Assembly (NCBI GenBank): GCA_943913325.1
Contig: CALTXP010000028.1
Span: 1-16,893, forward strand
Length of the DNA stretch: 16,893 nt
From: an uncultured Anaerococcus sp.
GTDB taxonomy: Bacteria; Bacillota; Clostridia; Tissierellales; Peptoniphilaceae
Reading direction: 5' to 3'
Within the stretch, counting starts at the first letter, position 1; each line of letters begins with the position of its first letter. The notes beneath the pieces are model-generated. The model searched no databases and was not told the DNA's origin. It saw only the letters and a program-made list of their open reading frames with translations. Both the position numbers and the translations under genes were made by a program. Positions 1-7,837 of the stretch are shown here, piece by piece.

Positions 1-107
1 AAATAATAGTTATTATCTATATTTAAAACTAAGAAAAATTGATGTATAGTTATATTATTATGACTCTCAAATTAAGGGTAAGAATTACATGTATGATTGG
101 AGGAATT

Positions 108-1307
108 ATGAAAAAATTCGGTAAATTTATACTTGCACTTTTGCTTATTGCAGGTGTAGGATTTACAGGCCTTTCCCTAGGTAGTAATATGGATATTTCA
201 TCTGCTTCTAATAATAGAGATAAAGAACATATTGCCCAAATGGAAGGCCTAAAAGCACTACTAAAGCAAAATTATTTATTTGATTTTGATGAAGATCAGA
301 TTTATGAAGGTTCTCTTAAGGGAATGTTTGCAAATTTAGGTGATCCTTATACAGCTTATTATACAAAAGATGAGTTTAGTAGGCTTATGGAAACTTTAGG
401 TGGACGTTATCAGGGGATAGGAGTATCTGTCCAGGCTAGTAAAGAAGGATATATAAAGGCTGTTTCAGTATTTGACAATTCACCTGCAAAAGAAGCTGGA
501 ATAAAGCCAGGAGATTACATAACTAAGATAAATGGTAAATCTTTTGGAGCTGATCAATTAGAAGAGGCAGTTGCTGAAATAAAGGGTGAACCTGGCAGTA
601 GTGTCAAGCTTACTATTCTTAGAACACAAGAAGATTCATCTAACTCTAAGGAATTTGATGTAGAAGTAAAAAGATCAGATGTATCAGTTGATACTATAGA
701 TGATGATATAGTAGAGATAGATGATAAAAAGATCGGATATATTCATATCAAAGCCTTTGATGATATAACTTGGGATGACTTCTCAAAAAGCTTTAATAGA
801 CTTAAATCTGAAAACATTGATGGTTTAGTACTAGATGTAAGAGATAATCCGGGAGGAGCCTTAGATGTTGTAATAAATATAGCAGATAATTTCCTTGATG
901 AAGGAGTTATAGTAAGTACAAAAGATAAAAAAGGAAATGTTGTTAAAGAAAAGTCTGATGCAGATATGGACGATATTCCAATAGTACTTATTCAAAATGA
1001 AAATTCAGCTTCCGCTAGTGAAATTCTTGCAGGAGCTTTAAAAGATAGAGGACGTGCAAAAGTTGTTGGTACTCAATCTTTTGGTAAGGGTGTCGTACAA
1101 AAAGTATTTACTCTAGATAATGGAGCTGGTGCAAAAATAACTATAAGTGAATATTTTACACCAAATGGTACAGAAATTAATAAGGTAGGTGTAACTCCAG
1201 ATATTAAAGTTGAAGCCAATGAAGACCTTGACTTAAATAAATTAGACTTTAAGCATGATGATCAATTTATTAGGGCCTTAGCTGAACTTCTTAATGAAAT
1301 AAAATAG
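108..1307 (+). CDS. S41 family C-terminal processing peptidase (CtpA/CtpB-like)
   Basis: This is an exported serine protease that probably cleaves protein C-termini outside the membrane. The chosen ATG gives 399 aa. It follows a GGAGG Shine-Dalgarno (99-103) and starts directly before an MKK-type signal anchor with a hydrophobic stretch at about residues 7-25; the open frame upstream (from 39) has no such signals. A PDZ domain spans about 97-180, and the S41 catalytic core about 205-370. The Ser/Lys dyad is visible: Ser302 in NSASASE and Lys327 in SFGKG, spaced 25 residues apart as in Tsp/CtpA, with Asp313 at the usual +11 position. The length is normal for Gram-positive CtpB-like enzymes. 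It lies 14 nt upstream of the first mgtE and is probably co-transcribed with it. The physiological substrate cannot be read from the sequence. Confidence 0.93.
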   Translation: MKKFGKFILALLLIAGVGFTGLSLGSNMDISSASNNRDKEHIAQMEGLKALLKQNYLFDFDEDQIYEGSLKGMFANLGDPYTAYYTKDEFSRLMETLGGRYQGIGVSVQASKEGYIKAVSVFDNSPAKEAGIKPGDYITKINGKSFGADQLEEAVAEIKGEPGSSVKLTILRTQEDSSNSKEFDVEVKRSDVSVDTIDDDIVEIDDKKIGYIHIKAFDDITWDDFSKSFNRLKSENIDGLVLDVRDNPGGALDVVINIADNFLDEGVIVSTKDKKGNVVKEKSDADMDDIPIVLIQNENSASASEILAGALKDRGRAKVVGTQSFGKGVVQKVFTLDNGAGAKITISEYFTPNGTEINKVGVTPDIKVEANEDLDLNKLDFKHDDQFIRALAELLNEIK

Positions 1308-1321
1308 GTGATAGTGATACT

Positions 1322-2695
1322 ATGATGTATAAGTATAAATCTAGTGAAGATAGGATTAGACAGCTTAATTATCTATTAGAAAAAAAGAGAGCAGATGAAC
1401 TTGCTGAACTTCTTAGGAGAACTAACCCAGTTGATATTGTAGAATGCATCGAAGATTTGCCAGCAGAAGAAGCCTTAGTATTATTTAGGCTATTAAAAAA
1501 AGAAGATGCAGTAGAAGTATTTGCAGAGCTTGACCAAGATGATAAAGAAAAACTTCAAGATGGACTTAATGATGATGAGTTTAAGGAAATTTTAGATGAA
1601 CTAAACTTTGATGATATGATAGATACTCTTGAAGAAATGCCAGCTCAGATGGTTCAAGATATATTAAAAAATTCTGATAGCCAAACTCGAAATCTGGTAA
1701 ATGAATATCTAAAGTTCCCGGAAGATTCTGCAGGTACCTTGATGACTACAGAGTTTGTAGAATTAAGTTCGGAAATGACTGTAAAACAAGCTTTAGATTA
1801 TATAGAAGAAGTTGGACATGATAAGGTAACAGTTTATACTTGCTATGTAACAAACTCTAATAAAGAACTTTTAGGCTATGTTTCCTTAAGGGTTATAGTA
1901 ACAAGTGAATTAGATGTCAAGATAAAAGATTTGGTCTATGAGGATGTAATCACTGTAAAAACTACAGATGATCAGGAAGATGTAGCTCATAAATTCCAAA
2001 AATATGGTTTTACAGCTCTACCAGTAGTAGACCATGCTTATAAGCTTGTTGGGATCATCACAGTAGATGATATCATGTGGATAATAGAACAAGAGGCTAC
2101 AGAAGATTTTCAACGTATAGCAGGTACAAGACCAGATGAAGAAGATTATTCTAAAAAAAGTGCTTTCGATCTTGCAAAAAATAGAATCCCATGGTTAATG
2201 TTTTTAATGATATCAGGTGCATTTACATCTACTATATTAAAAAGTTATGAGGATGTGATTGAAACTGTTATAGCTCTTAATATGTTTATACCTATGCTTA
2301 CAGGATCAGGTGGTAATGCAGGTAGTCAGGCTTCAACTCTTGTAATTCGTGCTATGGCAACCGATGATATAGAGCCTAAAGATTGGGCAAGGGTTGTTCT
2401 TAAGGAAATTAGTGTTGGTATTATATGTGGGCTAGTTCTTGCTATAGTTGCATTTTTGAAATGTTATTTATTTGATAAGGTGCCTATAAATGTTGCACTA
2501 GTAGTAGCACTTACCATTATTGCTATAGTTATAATGGCAAAAGCCATAGGTTCTCTATTACCAATAATTGCTGAAAAGTTTGGTGCAGATCCAGCAATAA
2601 TGGCAAGTCCGCTTATCACAACAATTGTAGACTCTCTAGGACTTATCGTTTACTTTAATATAGCTCAAGCGATTCTCCCAGGATTAACTATGTAA
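1322..2695 (+). CDS. mgtE: Magnesium transporter MgtE, copy 1
   Basis: This is a Mg2+ channel/transporter of the inner membrane, 457 aa and close to the usual family length. An N-terminal MgtE superhelical domain (about 20-130, rich in Asp/Glu) is followed by a CBS pair (about 135-255) that senses cytosolic Mg2+. After a plug-helix region come about five membrane segments (about 287-455). The pore signature around TGSGGNAGSQ (327-336) is present, as is the Asp in GADPAIMASP (Asp423), which corresponds to the ion-selecting aspartate of characterised MgtE. The start is ambiguous between two adjacent ATGs (1322 and 1325), with only a weak upstream GGTGATAG Shine-Dalgarno. It follows the S41 peptidase by 14 nt and precedes a close paralogue by 10 nt. 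No Mg2+ riboswitch is visible upstream within the window. Confidence 0.95.
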   Translation: MMYKYKSSEDRIRQLNYLLEKKRADELAELLRRTNPVDIVECIEDLPAEEALVLFRLLKKEDAVEVFAELDQDDKEKLQDGLNDDEFKEILDELNFDDMIDTLEEMPAQMVQDILKNSDSQTRNLVNEYLKFPEDSAGTLMTTEFVELSSEMTVKQALDYIEEVGHDKVTVYTCYVTNSNKELLGYVSLRVIVTSELDVKIKDLVYEDVITVKTTDDQEDVAHKFQKYGFTALPVVDHAYKLVGIITVDDIMWIIEQEATEDFQRIAGTRPDEEDYSKKSAFDLAKNRIPWLMFLMISGAFTSTILKSYEDVIETVIALNMFIPMLTGSGGNAGSQASTLVIRAMATDDIEPKDWARVVLKEISVGIICGLVLAIVAFLKCYLFDKVPINVALVVALTIIAIVIMAKAIGSLLPIIAEKFGADPAIMASPLITTIVDSLGLIVYFNIAQAILPGLTM

Positions 2696-2705
2696 AGGAG
2701 ATAAG

Positions 2706-4067
2706 ATGAGTAATTATAATTCAACAGAAGATAGGACTTTAGAACTTTCTTATCTTTTAGAAAATAAAAAAACAAATGAATTATCCGAGCTCCTACGAAG
2801 ATCAAACGCAGCCGATATAGTAGAATTTTTAGAAGAATTAGCTCCAGAAGAAGCTTTAGTAGTATTTAGATTACTTAAAAAAGAAGATGCAGTAGAAGTA
2901 TTTGCAAAGCTTGATTCAGAACAAAAAGAAAATCTACAAAAAGGTCTAAATGAATTTGAATTTAAAGAGCTTTTACATGAATTAAACTTTGATGATAAGG
3001 TAGATACCCTTGAAGAAATGCCAGCAGCTATGGTTCAAAGAATTTTACGAAGCTCTGATAGTGATACTAGAAAGCTTGTAAATGAATACTTAAAGTTCCC
3101 AGAAGATTCTGCAGGAACTTTAATGACTCCAGAGTTTGTAGAGATTAAACCATATATGACTGTAAAAGAAGCCTTAGCTCATATAAAGAAAGTAGGTAAT
3201 GATAGTGAGACTGTCTATACTTGTTATGTGACAAGTCCTACCAAAGAGATTTTAGGCTATGTATCTTTAAGATTAATAGTTACAAATAAGCCCGATACTC
3301 GTATAGAAGAGCTAATGTATGAAGATGTAATCACAGTTCAAACTACAGATGATCAGGAAGATGTAGCCCACAAATTTCAAAAGTATGGATTTACAGCTCT
3401 CCCAGTTGTAGATACGACAAATAGACTAGTAGGTATTATTACAGTAGATGATATAATGTGGATTATAGAGCAAGAGGCAACAGAAGACTTCCAGCGTATA
3501 GCAGGTACTACACCTGATGAAGAGGATTACTCAAAAAGAAGTCCTTGGTCTTTAGCTAAAAATAGAATACCTTGGCTATTATTTCTTATGATTTCTGCTA
3601 CATTTACATCTACAGTACTTAGATCTTATCAATATGTTGTAGAGGCAGTAATAGCCCTTAATATGTTTGTGCCAATGCTTACTGATTCAGGCGGAAATGC
3701 AGGAAGCCAAGCATCAACTTTGGTTATACGTGCTATGGCAACCCATGATATAGAGCCGAGTGATTGGGCAAAAGTTGTACTTAAAGAAATTACAGTTGGA
3801 TTAATATGTGGTTTAGCTTTGGGAATAGTAGCTTTTTTAAAATGTTTTTTCTTTGATAAAGTAGCATTGCAAGTTTCACTTATAGTAGGGCTTACTATTA
3901 TATTTGTAGTGGTAATGGCAAAAACAGTAGGATCGCTCTTACCAATAATAGCAGAAAAGATTGGAGTGGACCCAGCAATAATGGCCAGCCCTTTAATATC
4001 TACCATAGTTGACTCCCTATCATTGATAATATATTTTAATATAGCAAAATTATTACTTGGAATTTAG
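2706..4067 (+). CDS. mgtE: Magnesium transporter MgtE, copy 2 (tandem paralogue)
   Basis: This second MgtE-family Mg2+ transporter (453 aa) has the same architecture as its neighbour: acidic N-domain, two CBS repeats, and about five membrane segments from residue 288. Long stretches of the CBS and membrane domains are near-identical to copy 1, so the pair looks like a local duplication. It has a strong AAAGGAG Shine-Dalgarno 10 nt after the copy 1 stop. The ion-selecting Asp is kept (Asp422 in VDPAIMASP). One notable difference is TDSGGNAGSQ where copy 1 has TGSGGNAGSQ, placing an extra acidic residue (Asp327) beside the pore motif. The N-terminal domain has diverged most. A hairpin terminator follows immediately. 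Different Mg2+ sensitivity or metal choice of the two copies is possible but is inference. Confidence 0.95.
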   Translation: MSNYNSTEDRTLELSYLLENKKTNELSELLRRSNAADIVEFLEELAPEEALVVFRLLKKEDAVEVFAKLDSEQKENLQKGLNEFEFKELLHELNFDDKVDTLEEMPAAMVQRILRSSDSDTRKLVNEYLKFPEDSAGTLMTPEFVEIKPYMTVKEALAHIKKVGNDSETVYTCYVTSPTKEILGYVSLRLIVTNKPDTRIEELMYEDVITVQTTDDQEDVAHKFQKYGFTALPVVDTTNRLVGIITVDDIMWIIEQEATEDFQRIAGTTPDEEDYSKRSPWSLAKNRIPWLLFLMISATFTSTVLRSYQYVVEAVIALNMFVPMLTDSGGNAGSQASTLVIRAMATHDIEPSDWAKVVLKEITVGLICGLALGIVAFLKCFFFDKVALQVSLIVGLTIIFVVVMAKTVGSLLPIIAEKIGVDPAIMASPLISTIVDSLSLIIYFNIAKLLLGI

Positions 4068-4069
4068 AC

Positions 4070-4098
4070 AAAAACGCATCAGCATTGGTGTGTTTTTT
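4070..4098 (+). terminator. Intrinsic terminator after the mgtE pair
   Basis: A 10-bp stem (AAAACGCATC with GGTGTGTTTT, including two G-U pairs) encloses the 6-nt loop AGCATT and ends in a T run. It starts two bases after the stop codon of the second mgtE. The remaining 4099-4211 is AT-rich, and I see no gene in it and no convincing promoter. Confidence 0.82.
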
Positions 4099-4211
4099 AT
4101 ATGTAATGACAAACCTTTTAAAAAAGTTCTATTATTTTCAAAGTGTATATATTTATTAAGCGACTTTAATAAGATAAAATATATATGTAACATAATAAGA
4201 AAGAAGGAAAT

Positions 4212-4910
4212 ATGTCTTATACAAAAACACTTAAAATACCCTATATGCTCTGTGATAGATACAAAAATTTATCCTTAAGAAATTTAGTCAATCTTTTGGC
4301 GGACACATCCTTAACCCACTCTCATAAACTAGAAAAAGACTTGGATATGTCAAAATTTAGATGGATAGTTTATTCTTGGGATATTGAAATTATAGATCCA
4401 ATAAAGGCCTTTGACGAAATAGAAGTAACTACACTTATAGTAGATATACACAAATTTTATACTCATAGGAACGTTTATATAAAAAGAGATGGAGAAATAG
4501 TAGCTAAAGCATATGGATTATTTTTATTAGTAGATATAGAAAGAATGAGGCCTGTAAAAATTAGCAAAGAGCTTATAAAGGCTTATGAAAATGACCCACT
4601 TATATATGAAAAGCAACATTTGACTTATAAAAGTGATTTTGATAAATTTAAAAATATAGAGATAAGGTATACTGATATAGATAGCAATTTTCATGTAAAT
4701 AATACTGTATATTTTGACTATCTATCTGATCTTTGTTCTATAAGTATAAAAGATATAAAATTTATTAATATAGTTTATAAAAATGAAATTAGAAATAAAA
4801 AAATGATAATAGGTGAATATAGTGAGGATGGTAAAGAGATAGACTATAGGCTTAGATCTAAAGAGGATGAAACTATATATACCTATGGAAAGATAAGAAA
4901 AAATGTATAA
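4212..4910 (+). CDS. Acyl-ACP thioesterase
   Basis: This enzyme probably hydrolyses acyl-ACP to free fatty acid in the cytoplasm. The 232-aa protein shows the double hot-dog layout of the family. The first half has the SLRNLVNLLADTSLTHS-type helix and the WIVYSWDIEI strand. The second half has the family motif around RYTDIDSNFHVNNTVYFDY (about 152-170), including Asp156, Asn159 and His161 in the NxHVNN region that carries catalytic residues in FatA/FatB-like enzymes. The length is slightly under the usual bacterial 240-250 aa and the C-terminal part is degenerate. The start at 4212 is supported by a GAAGGA Shine-Dalgarno. Its end overlaps the next ORF by 8 nt, implying translational coupling to the HD-domain protein. 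Chain-length preference cannot be inferred. Confidence 0.85.
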   Translation: MSYTKTLKIPYMLCDRYKNLSLRNLVNLLADTSLTHSHKLEKDLDMSKFRWIVYSWDIEIIDPIKAFDEIEVTTLIVDIHKFYTHRNVYIKRDGEIVAKAYGLFLLVDIERMRPVKISKELIKAYENDPLIYEKQHLTYKSDFDKFKNIEIRYTDIDSNFHVNNTVYFDYLSDLCSISIKDIKFINIVYKNEIRNKKMIIGEYSEDGKEIDYRLRSKEDETIYTYGKIRKNV

Positions 4911-5559
4911 AGTTGGATTTGGAAATATACCAAATAAGGATAAAGTAATAGCTTATTTAGAAAAAGGATATGAGAAAAACCCTGGTAAGTGGATTCTTCA
5001 TTCATGGATAGTAGGACAAACAGCAAAAAATATGGCAGATGAACTAGGGCTTGATGCTGATATAGCCTTTGCTTGTGGAGCTCTTCATGATATAGGAAAA
5101 TCATATGATGAAAAACAAGCAGCTCATTTCTTAAAAGGTTATAAGTTACTTAGAGCAGATTCTTATTTTTTTCCAGCCAAAATAGCCCTTACTCATAGCT
5201 TTCAAATTAAAAATGTTGATGCCTATGTTGGTGATTGGAATGTTTCTGCTAAAGATAAGATCTTTGTAGAAAATTTTCTTAGATACAATGAGTATAACGA
5301 TTATGATTTATTAATCCAGCTTTTGGATGGACTTATAAAAACTAATTATATAGGAATAGAAAAAAGATGTGAGGGTGTTGGCAGGAATCATGGTAAAAAT
5401 AAGTACTTTGAAGAAAGAAAAATTCGTCTTTATGAATTGGAGGATTATTTTACTAAAAAGCTTTCAAAAGATATAAGAGAATATATACCAAAAGCTCGTT
5501 GGTATAAGTTCCCATACAAGCTATTTAGAGAAAGTAGAGTTTATCCTTGCAAATCCTAA
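4903..5559 (+). CDS. HD-domain metal-dependent hydrolase
   Basis: This 218-aa soluble protein belongs to the HD phosphohydrolase superfamily. The metal-ligand pattern is visible: His33 (ILHSWIV), His62-Asp63 (LHDIGK) and Asp142 (LLDGLI). Additional histidines at 75 and 98 lie where HD proteins often place further ligands. It resembles the small stand-alone HD proteins annotated near YqeK (diadenosine tetraphosphatase), but the match is not close enough to assign that substrate. The ATG lies inside the end of the thioesterase gene (8-nt overlap), so both are likely made from one transcript. The last residues (about 195-218) are basic and aromatic and of unknown role. A strong terminator follows 40 nt downstream. 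Confidence 0.85.
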   Translation: MYKVGFGNIPNKDKVIAYLEKGYEKNPGKWILHSWIVGQTAKNMADELGLDADIAFACGALHDIGKSYDEKQAAHFLKGYKLLRADSYFFPAKIALTHSFQIKNVDAYVGDWNVSAKDKIFVENFLRYNEYNDYDLLIQLLDGLIKTNYIGIEKRCEGVGRNHGKNKYFEERKIRLYELEDYFTKKLSKDIREYIPKARWYKFPYKLFRESRVYPCKS

Positions 5560-5599
5560 TTTAGAAAGTATATTATAAATGAATTTATTTTACCACCCT

Positions 5600-5626
5600 T
5601 GGAGGCATATAGCCTCCAGTTTTTTT
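5600..5626 (+). terminator. Intrinsic terminator after the HD-domain gene
   Basis: A perfect 7-bp GC-rich stem (TGGAGGC / GCCTCCA) with an ATATA loop is followed by G and seven T. It separates the thioesterase/HD unit from the methionine transporter operon. Confidence 0.92.
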
Positions 5627-5693
5627 GTCTACATATAGTGAGTATTTGAAAAAATATAGTACTTACATTTATTTTACAAAATTCGAAAAATAT

Positions 5694-5722
5694 TTGACAA
5701 AATTTTTTTTCAATGATATTAT
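5694..5722 (+). promoter_or_regulatory. Promoter of the methionine T-box operon
   Basis: A consensus -35 TTGACA (5694-5699) and a -10 TATTAT (5717-5722) are separated by exactly 17 nt. Transcription would start near 5729, about 25 nt before the base of T-box Stem I. Confidence 0.88.
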
Positions 5723-5750
5723 ATCTTTAATAAATACTTAATAAACCATA

Positions 5751-6005
5751 CGAAAAGAAGAGTAGTCTAGATGGATAATCTACAGAGAACCCAGTTTTGC
5801 TGAGATGGGTGACTAGAAGTTTAGATGAATATGGCCTTTGATAGGGGTGAGTCGATATTAGACTTACACGGGACTTCCCGTTACAGAAGTAGAGTATGAT
5901 TGTACTTGATAAGTGTATGTATGCGTGAGTATACATAAATTAAGGTGGTAACGCGAATAATATCGTCCTTAGATTCTAGGAATAGAATTTAAGGGCGTTT
6001 TTTTT
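5751..6005 (+). ncRNA. T-box leader, methionine-specific (ATG specifier)
   Basis: This tRNA-sensing leader controls readthrough into the met transporter genes. The canonical T-box core AAGGTGGTAACGCG lies at 5942-5955, where the TGGT bulge would pair with the ACCA end of uncharged tRNA. In Stem I, a base helix (AAAG 5754-5757 with CTTT 5836-5839) and an upper helix (TCTAGA 5766-5771 with TTTAGA 5820-5825) frame the specifier loop. That loop has AGTA on the 5' side and GAA-T-ATG-G on the 3' side. The specifier ATG is at 5831-5833 and reads Met, in agreement with the downstream metNIQ. The competing terminator is the 14-bp helix 5964-5977/5984-5997 followed by eight T (5998-6005). I worked out the pairings by eye. 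Confidence 0.95.
5964..6005 (+). terminator. T-box regulated terminator
   Basis: The arms CGTCCTTAGATTCT and AGAATTTAAGGGCG pair over 14 bp with two G-U pairs and a 6-nt loop, then eight T. The 5' arm also holds the CGTCCTT segment that pairs with the T-box core in the antiterminator, so the two structures exclude each other. Confidence 0.92.
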
Positions 6006-6028
6006 ATTGAAAATTAGGAAGGTGAATT

Positions 6029-6154
6029 ATGACTAGTAATAATGATATAAATAAAAAATATGAGTTTAACTTAAATCCAGAAGCTATGAAATACGCTATA
6101 GGATTAGAGGTAAAATTTACTATAGATTTTCTTAAAGAGGTTTTTAATGATTGA
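6029..6154 (+). CDS. Small ORF (41 aa) leading the met operon, function unknown
   Basis: I do not recognise this protein. The ATG has a good Shine-Dalgarno (AAGGTG, 6018-6023) and is the first start codon after the T-box terminator. The frame runs 41 codons to a TGA overlapping the metN start by 8 nt, an arrangement typical of translational coupling. The product is polar at the N-terminus (MTSNNDINKKYEFNLNPE) and more amphipathic towards the C-terminus (about 19-41), with no membrane segment and no cysteine. It could be a genuine small protein acting with the transporter, or a translated leader that only sets ribosome delivery to metN. The placement makes it more credible than a random short ORF. 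Confidence 0.6.
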   Translation: MTSNNDINKKYEFNLNPEAMKYAIGLEVKFTIDFLKEVFND

Positions 6155-7175
6155 TTTAAAAAATATAACTGTAAATTTTGATGGCTTTACAGCAGTCGAT
6201 AATGTAAGCCTTAAAGTAGAGAAAAATGATATATATGGAATTGTAGGATTTTCTGGTGCTGGTAAGTCAACTCTTGTAAGGACAATTAATCTACTCCAAA
6301 GACCTAGTTCAGGAGAAGTTTTAATAAATGGAGAAAATATCCTAAACTTATCAAATAAAGAACTAAGAGCTAGAAGAAAAAATATTGGGATGATCTTCCA
6401 ACACTTTAATCTCTTAAACAATATCACGGTCCTAGATAATGTAATCTATCCTATAAGAAAATTAAAGATTCCTAAGAATGAAAAAATTAAAAAAGCTAAA
6501 GAACTTCTTGAAGTCGTTGGTATAGGAGATAAGGCAGATAATTATCCTAGAGAATTATCTGGTGGTCAACAACAAAGATGTGCTATAGCAAGAGCTTTAG
6601 CATCTAATCCAGAAATCTTATTATGTGATGAGGCAACCAGTGCTCTAGATCCAAAGACTACCAAACAAATCTTAAAACTTCTAAAAGATCTTAATGAAAA
6701 ACTTGGTCTTACAATAGTAATCATTACCCATCAAATGGAAGTGGTAAAAGACCTATGTAACAAGTGTGCAGTAATGCAAGATGGTAAGATTGTAGAATCT
6801 GGATCAACCCTAGAAATTTTTGCAAATCCTAAAGATCCATTAACTATAGAATTTGTAGAGACATCTACGAATGTGGCTGAAACTATAGAAGAAGTTAAGC
6901 AAAATATTGGGATCCTTAAGGATAATGAATTACTTGTAAAATTAAATTACATAGGAGAATCTACAACAGAGCCTCTCATAAATGATCTTTATGATAGATT
7001 TGATGTAAAAACTAATGTACTTGCAGGAAATATAGAATTTATATCAAAAGTTCCAGTAGGTAATCTTATAGTAAGCCTTTCAGGTGATAGAGAAAATTTA
7101 GCTAAGATAGGAGATTATCTAGAAGAAAGAAATGTTGGTGTAGAAGTTTTAGGAGGTAAAGATGGGATTTTTTGA
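6147..7175 (+). CDS. metN: Methionine ABC transporter ATP-binding protein MetN
   Basis: This is the ATPase of the D/L-methionine importer MetNIQ. The 342-aa protein contains Walker A GFSGAGKST (34-42), Q-loop Gln85, the ABC signature LSGGQQQR (137-144), Walker B ILLCDE (157-162) and the switch His195 (ITHQ). A C-terminal NIL domain (about 255-342) is the methionine-binding regulatory domain through which substrate inhibits transport in characterised MetN. The start at 6147 lies inside the end of the 41-aa ORF, with an AGAGG Shine-Dalgarno nearby. Its 3' end overlaps metI by 14 nt. The Met-specifying T-box upstream independently supports methionine as substrate, so the operon should be expressed when tRNA-Met is uncharged. 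Confidence 0.96.
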   Translation: MIDLKNITVNFDGFTAVDNVSLKVEKNDIYGIVGFSGAGKSTLVRTINLLQRPSSGEVLINGENILNLSNKELRARRKNIGMIFQHFNLLNNITVLDNVIYPIRKLKIPKNEKIKKAKELLEVVGIGDKADNYPRELSGGQQQRCAIARALASNPEILLCDEATSALDPKTTKQILKLLKDLNEKLGLTIVIITHQMEVVKDLCNKCAVMQDGKIVESGSTLEIFANPKDPLTIEFVETSTNVAETIEEVKQNIGILKDNELLVKLNYIGESTTEPLINDLYDRFDVKTNVLAGNIEFISKVPVGNLIVSLSGDRENLAKIGDYLEERNVGVEVLGGKDGIF

Positions 7176-7827
7176 TTATTCCTACTCCATAAGAGATAGG
7201 ATAGCCCAGGATTTTAAAACAACTTTATATATGCTATTTTTCTCAGCAATATTTGCAGGGATATTTGGCTTAATCCTCGGGGTGATAATGGTTGTTACTG
7301 ACAGGAATAGGATCTTGGAAAATAAAGTTGTGTATAGCATACTTGATAAGCTTACAAATATTTTTAGATCTATTCCTTTTGTAATCTTAGTAGCTCTTGT
7401 TGCTCCTATTACAAAAAATATTGTCCATACCAGAATTGGTCCAAAGGCTGCTATAGTACCTTTAGTATTTTCATGCCTACCATTTTTTGCAAGACAAGTT
7501 GAACAAGCCTTAGCAGATGTAGATCCAGGTAAGATCGAAGCTGCTAAAGCAATGGGGGCTTCTCCATTTGAGATTATAACAAGTGTATATCTAAGAGAAG
7601 GACTTCCAAGTATAATAAGAGCTTCATCTATAACCCTCATATCCCTTTTAAGTTTAACTGCTATGGCAGGACTTATAGGTGGTGGAGGTATAGGTGATTT
7701 AGCTATAGCTGTAGGTTACCAACGCTATAAGGACGACGTTGTAGTAGTGAGTGTTGTTTTAATATTAATAGTCGTATTTATTATTCAAGCCGTTGCAAAT
7801 TTAATAATTAGAAAGACAAGTCATTAA
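7162..7827 (+). CDS. metI: Methionine ABC transporter permease MetI
   Basis: This 221-aa inner-membrane permease has about five hydrophobic segments (approximately 20-46, 68-86, 95-110, 155-182 and 193-215). The EAA loop that contacts the ATPase is clear at about 126-150 (EAAKAMGASPFEIITSVYLR). A GGAGG Shine-Dalgarno lies in the end of metN, and the coding regions overlap by 14 nt, consistent with tight stoichiometric coupling. The length matches MetI proteins, and the GGGGIGDLA motif (173-181) is typical of the family. The next gene, metQ, starts 10 nt downstream. Confidence 0.95.
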   Translation: MGFFDYSYSIRDRIAQDFKTTLYMLFFSAIFAGIFGLILGVIMVVTDRNRILENKVVYSILDKLTNIFRSIPFVILVALVAPITKNIVHTRIGPKAAIVPLVFSCLPFFARQVEQALADVDPGKIEAAKAMGASPFEIITSVYLREGLPSIIRASSITLISLLSLTAMAGLIGGGGIGDLAIAVGYQRYKDDVVVVSVVLILIVVFIIQAVANLIIRKTSH

Positions 7828-7837
7828 GGAGGAGAAG

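Noticed and set aside
39..107. N-terminal extension of the S41 peptidase to the first start codon of its frame
   Set aside because: The extra 23 residues have no Shine-Dalgarno at their start and would bury the signal anchor; the ATG at 108 has GGAGG just upstream and begins with MKK plus a hydrophobic segment.
3629..4006. 125-codon open frame on the - strand
   Set aside because: It lies wholly inside the second mgtE, whose membrane domain is strongly conserved, and it has no independent signals.
4057..4278. 73-codon + strand frame between mgtE and the thioesterase
   Set aside because: It starts inside mgtE, runs through the terminator hairpin into the thioesterase start, and shows no Shine-Dalgarno or recognisable protein.
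4883..5104. - strand frame over the thioesterase/HD junction
   Set aside because: Shadow of the HD-domain gene, whose metal-binding motifs are read on the + strand.
5727..5936. - strand 69-codon frame
   Set aside because: The region is the methionine T-box RNA, fully explained by structure on the + strand.
6104..6427. - strand 107-codon frame
   Set aside because: Antisense shadow of metN, whose Walker A and Q-loop lie in this stretch.
7182..7640. - strand 152-codon frame
   Set aside because: Antisense to metI; no start signals and no family resemblance.
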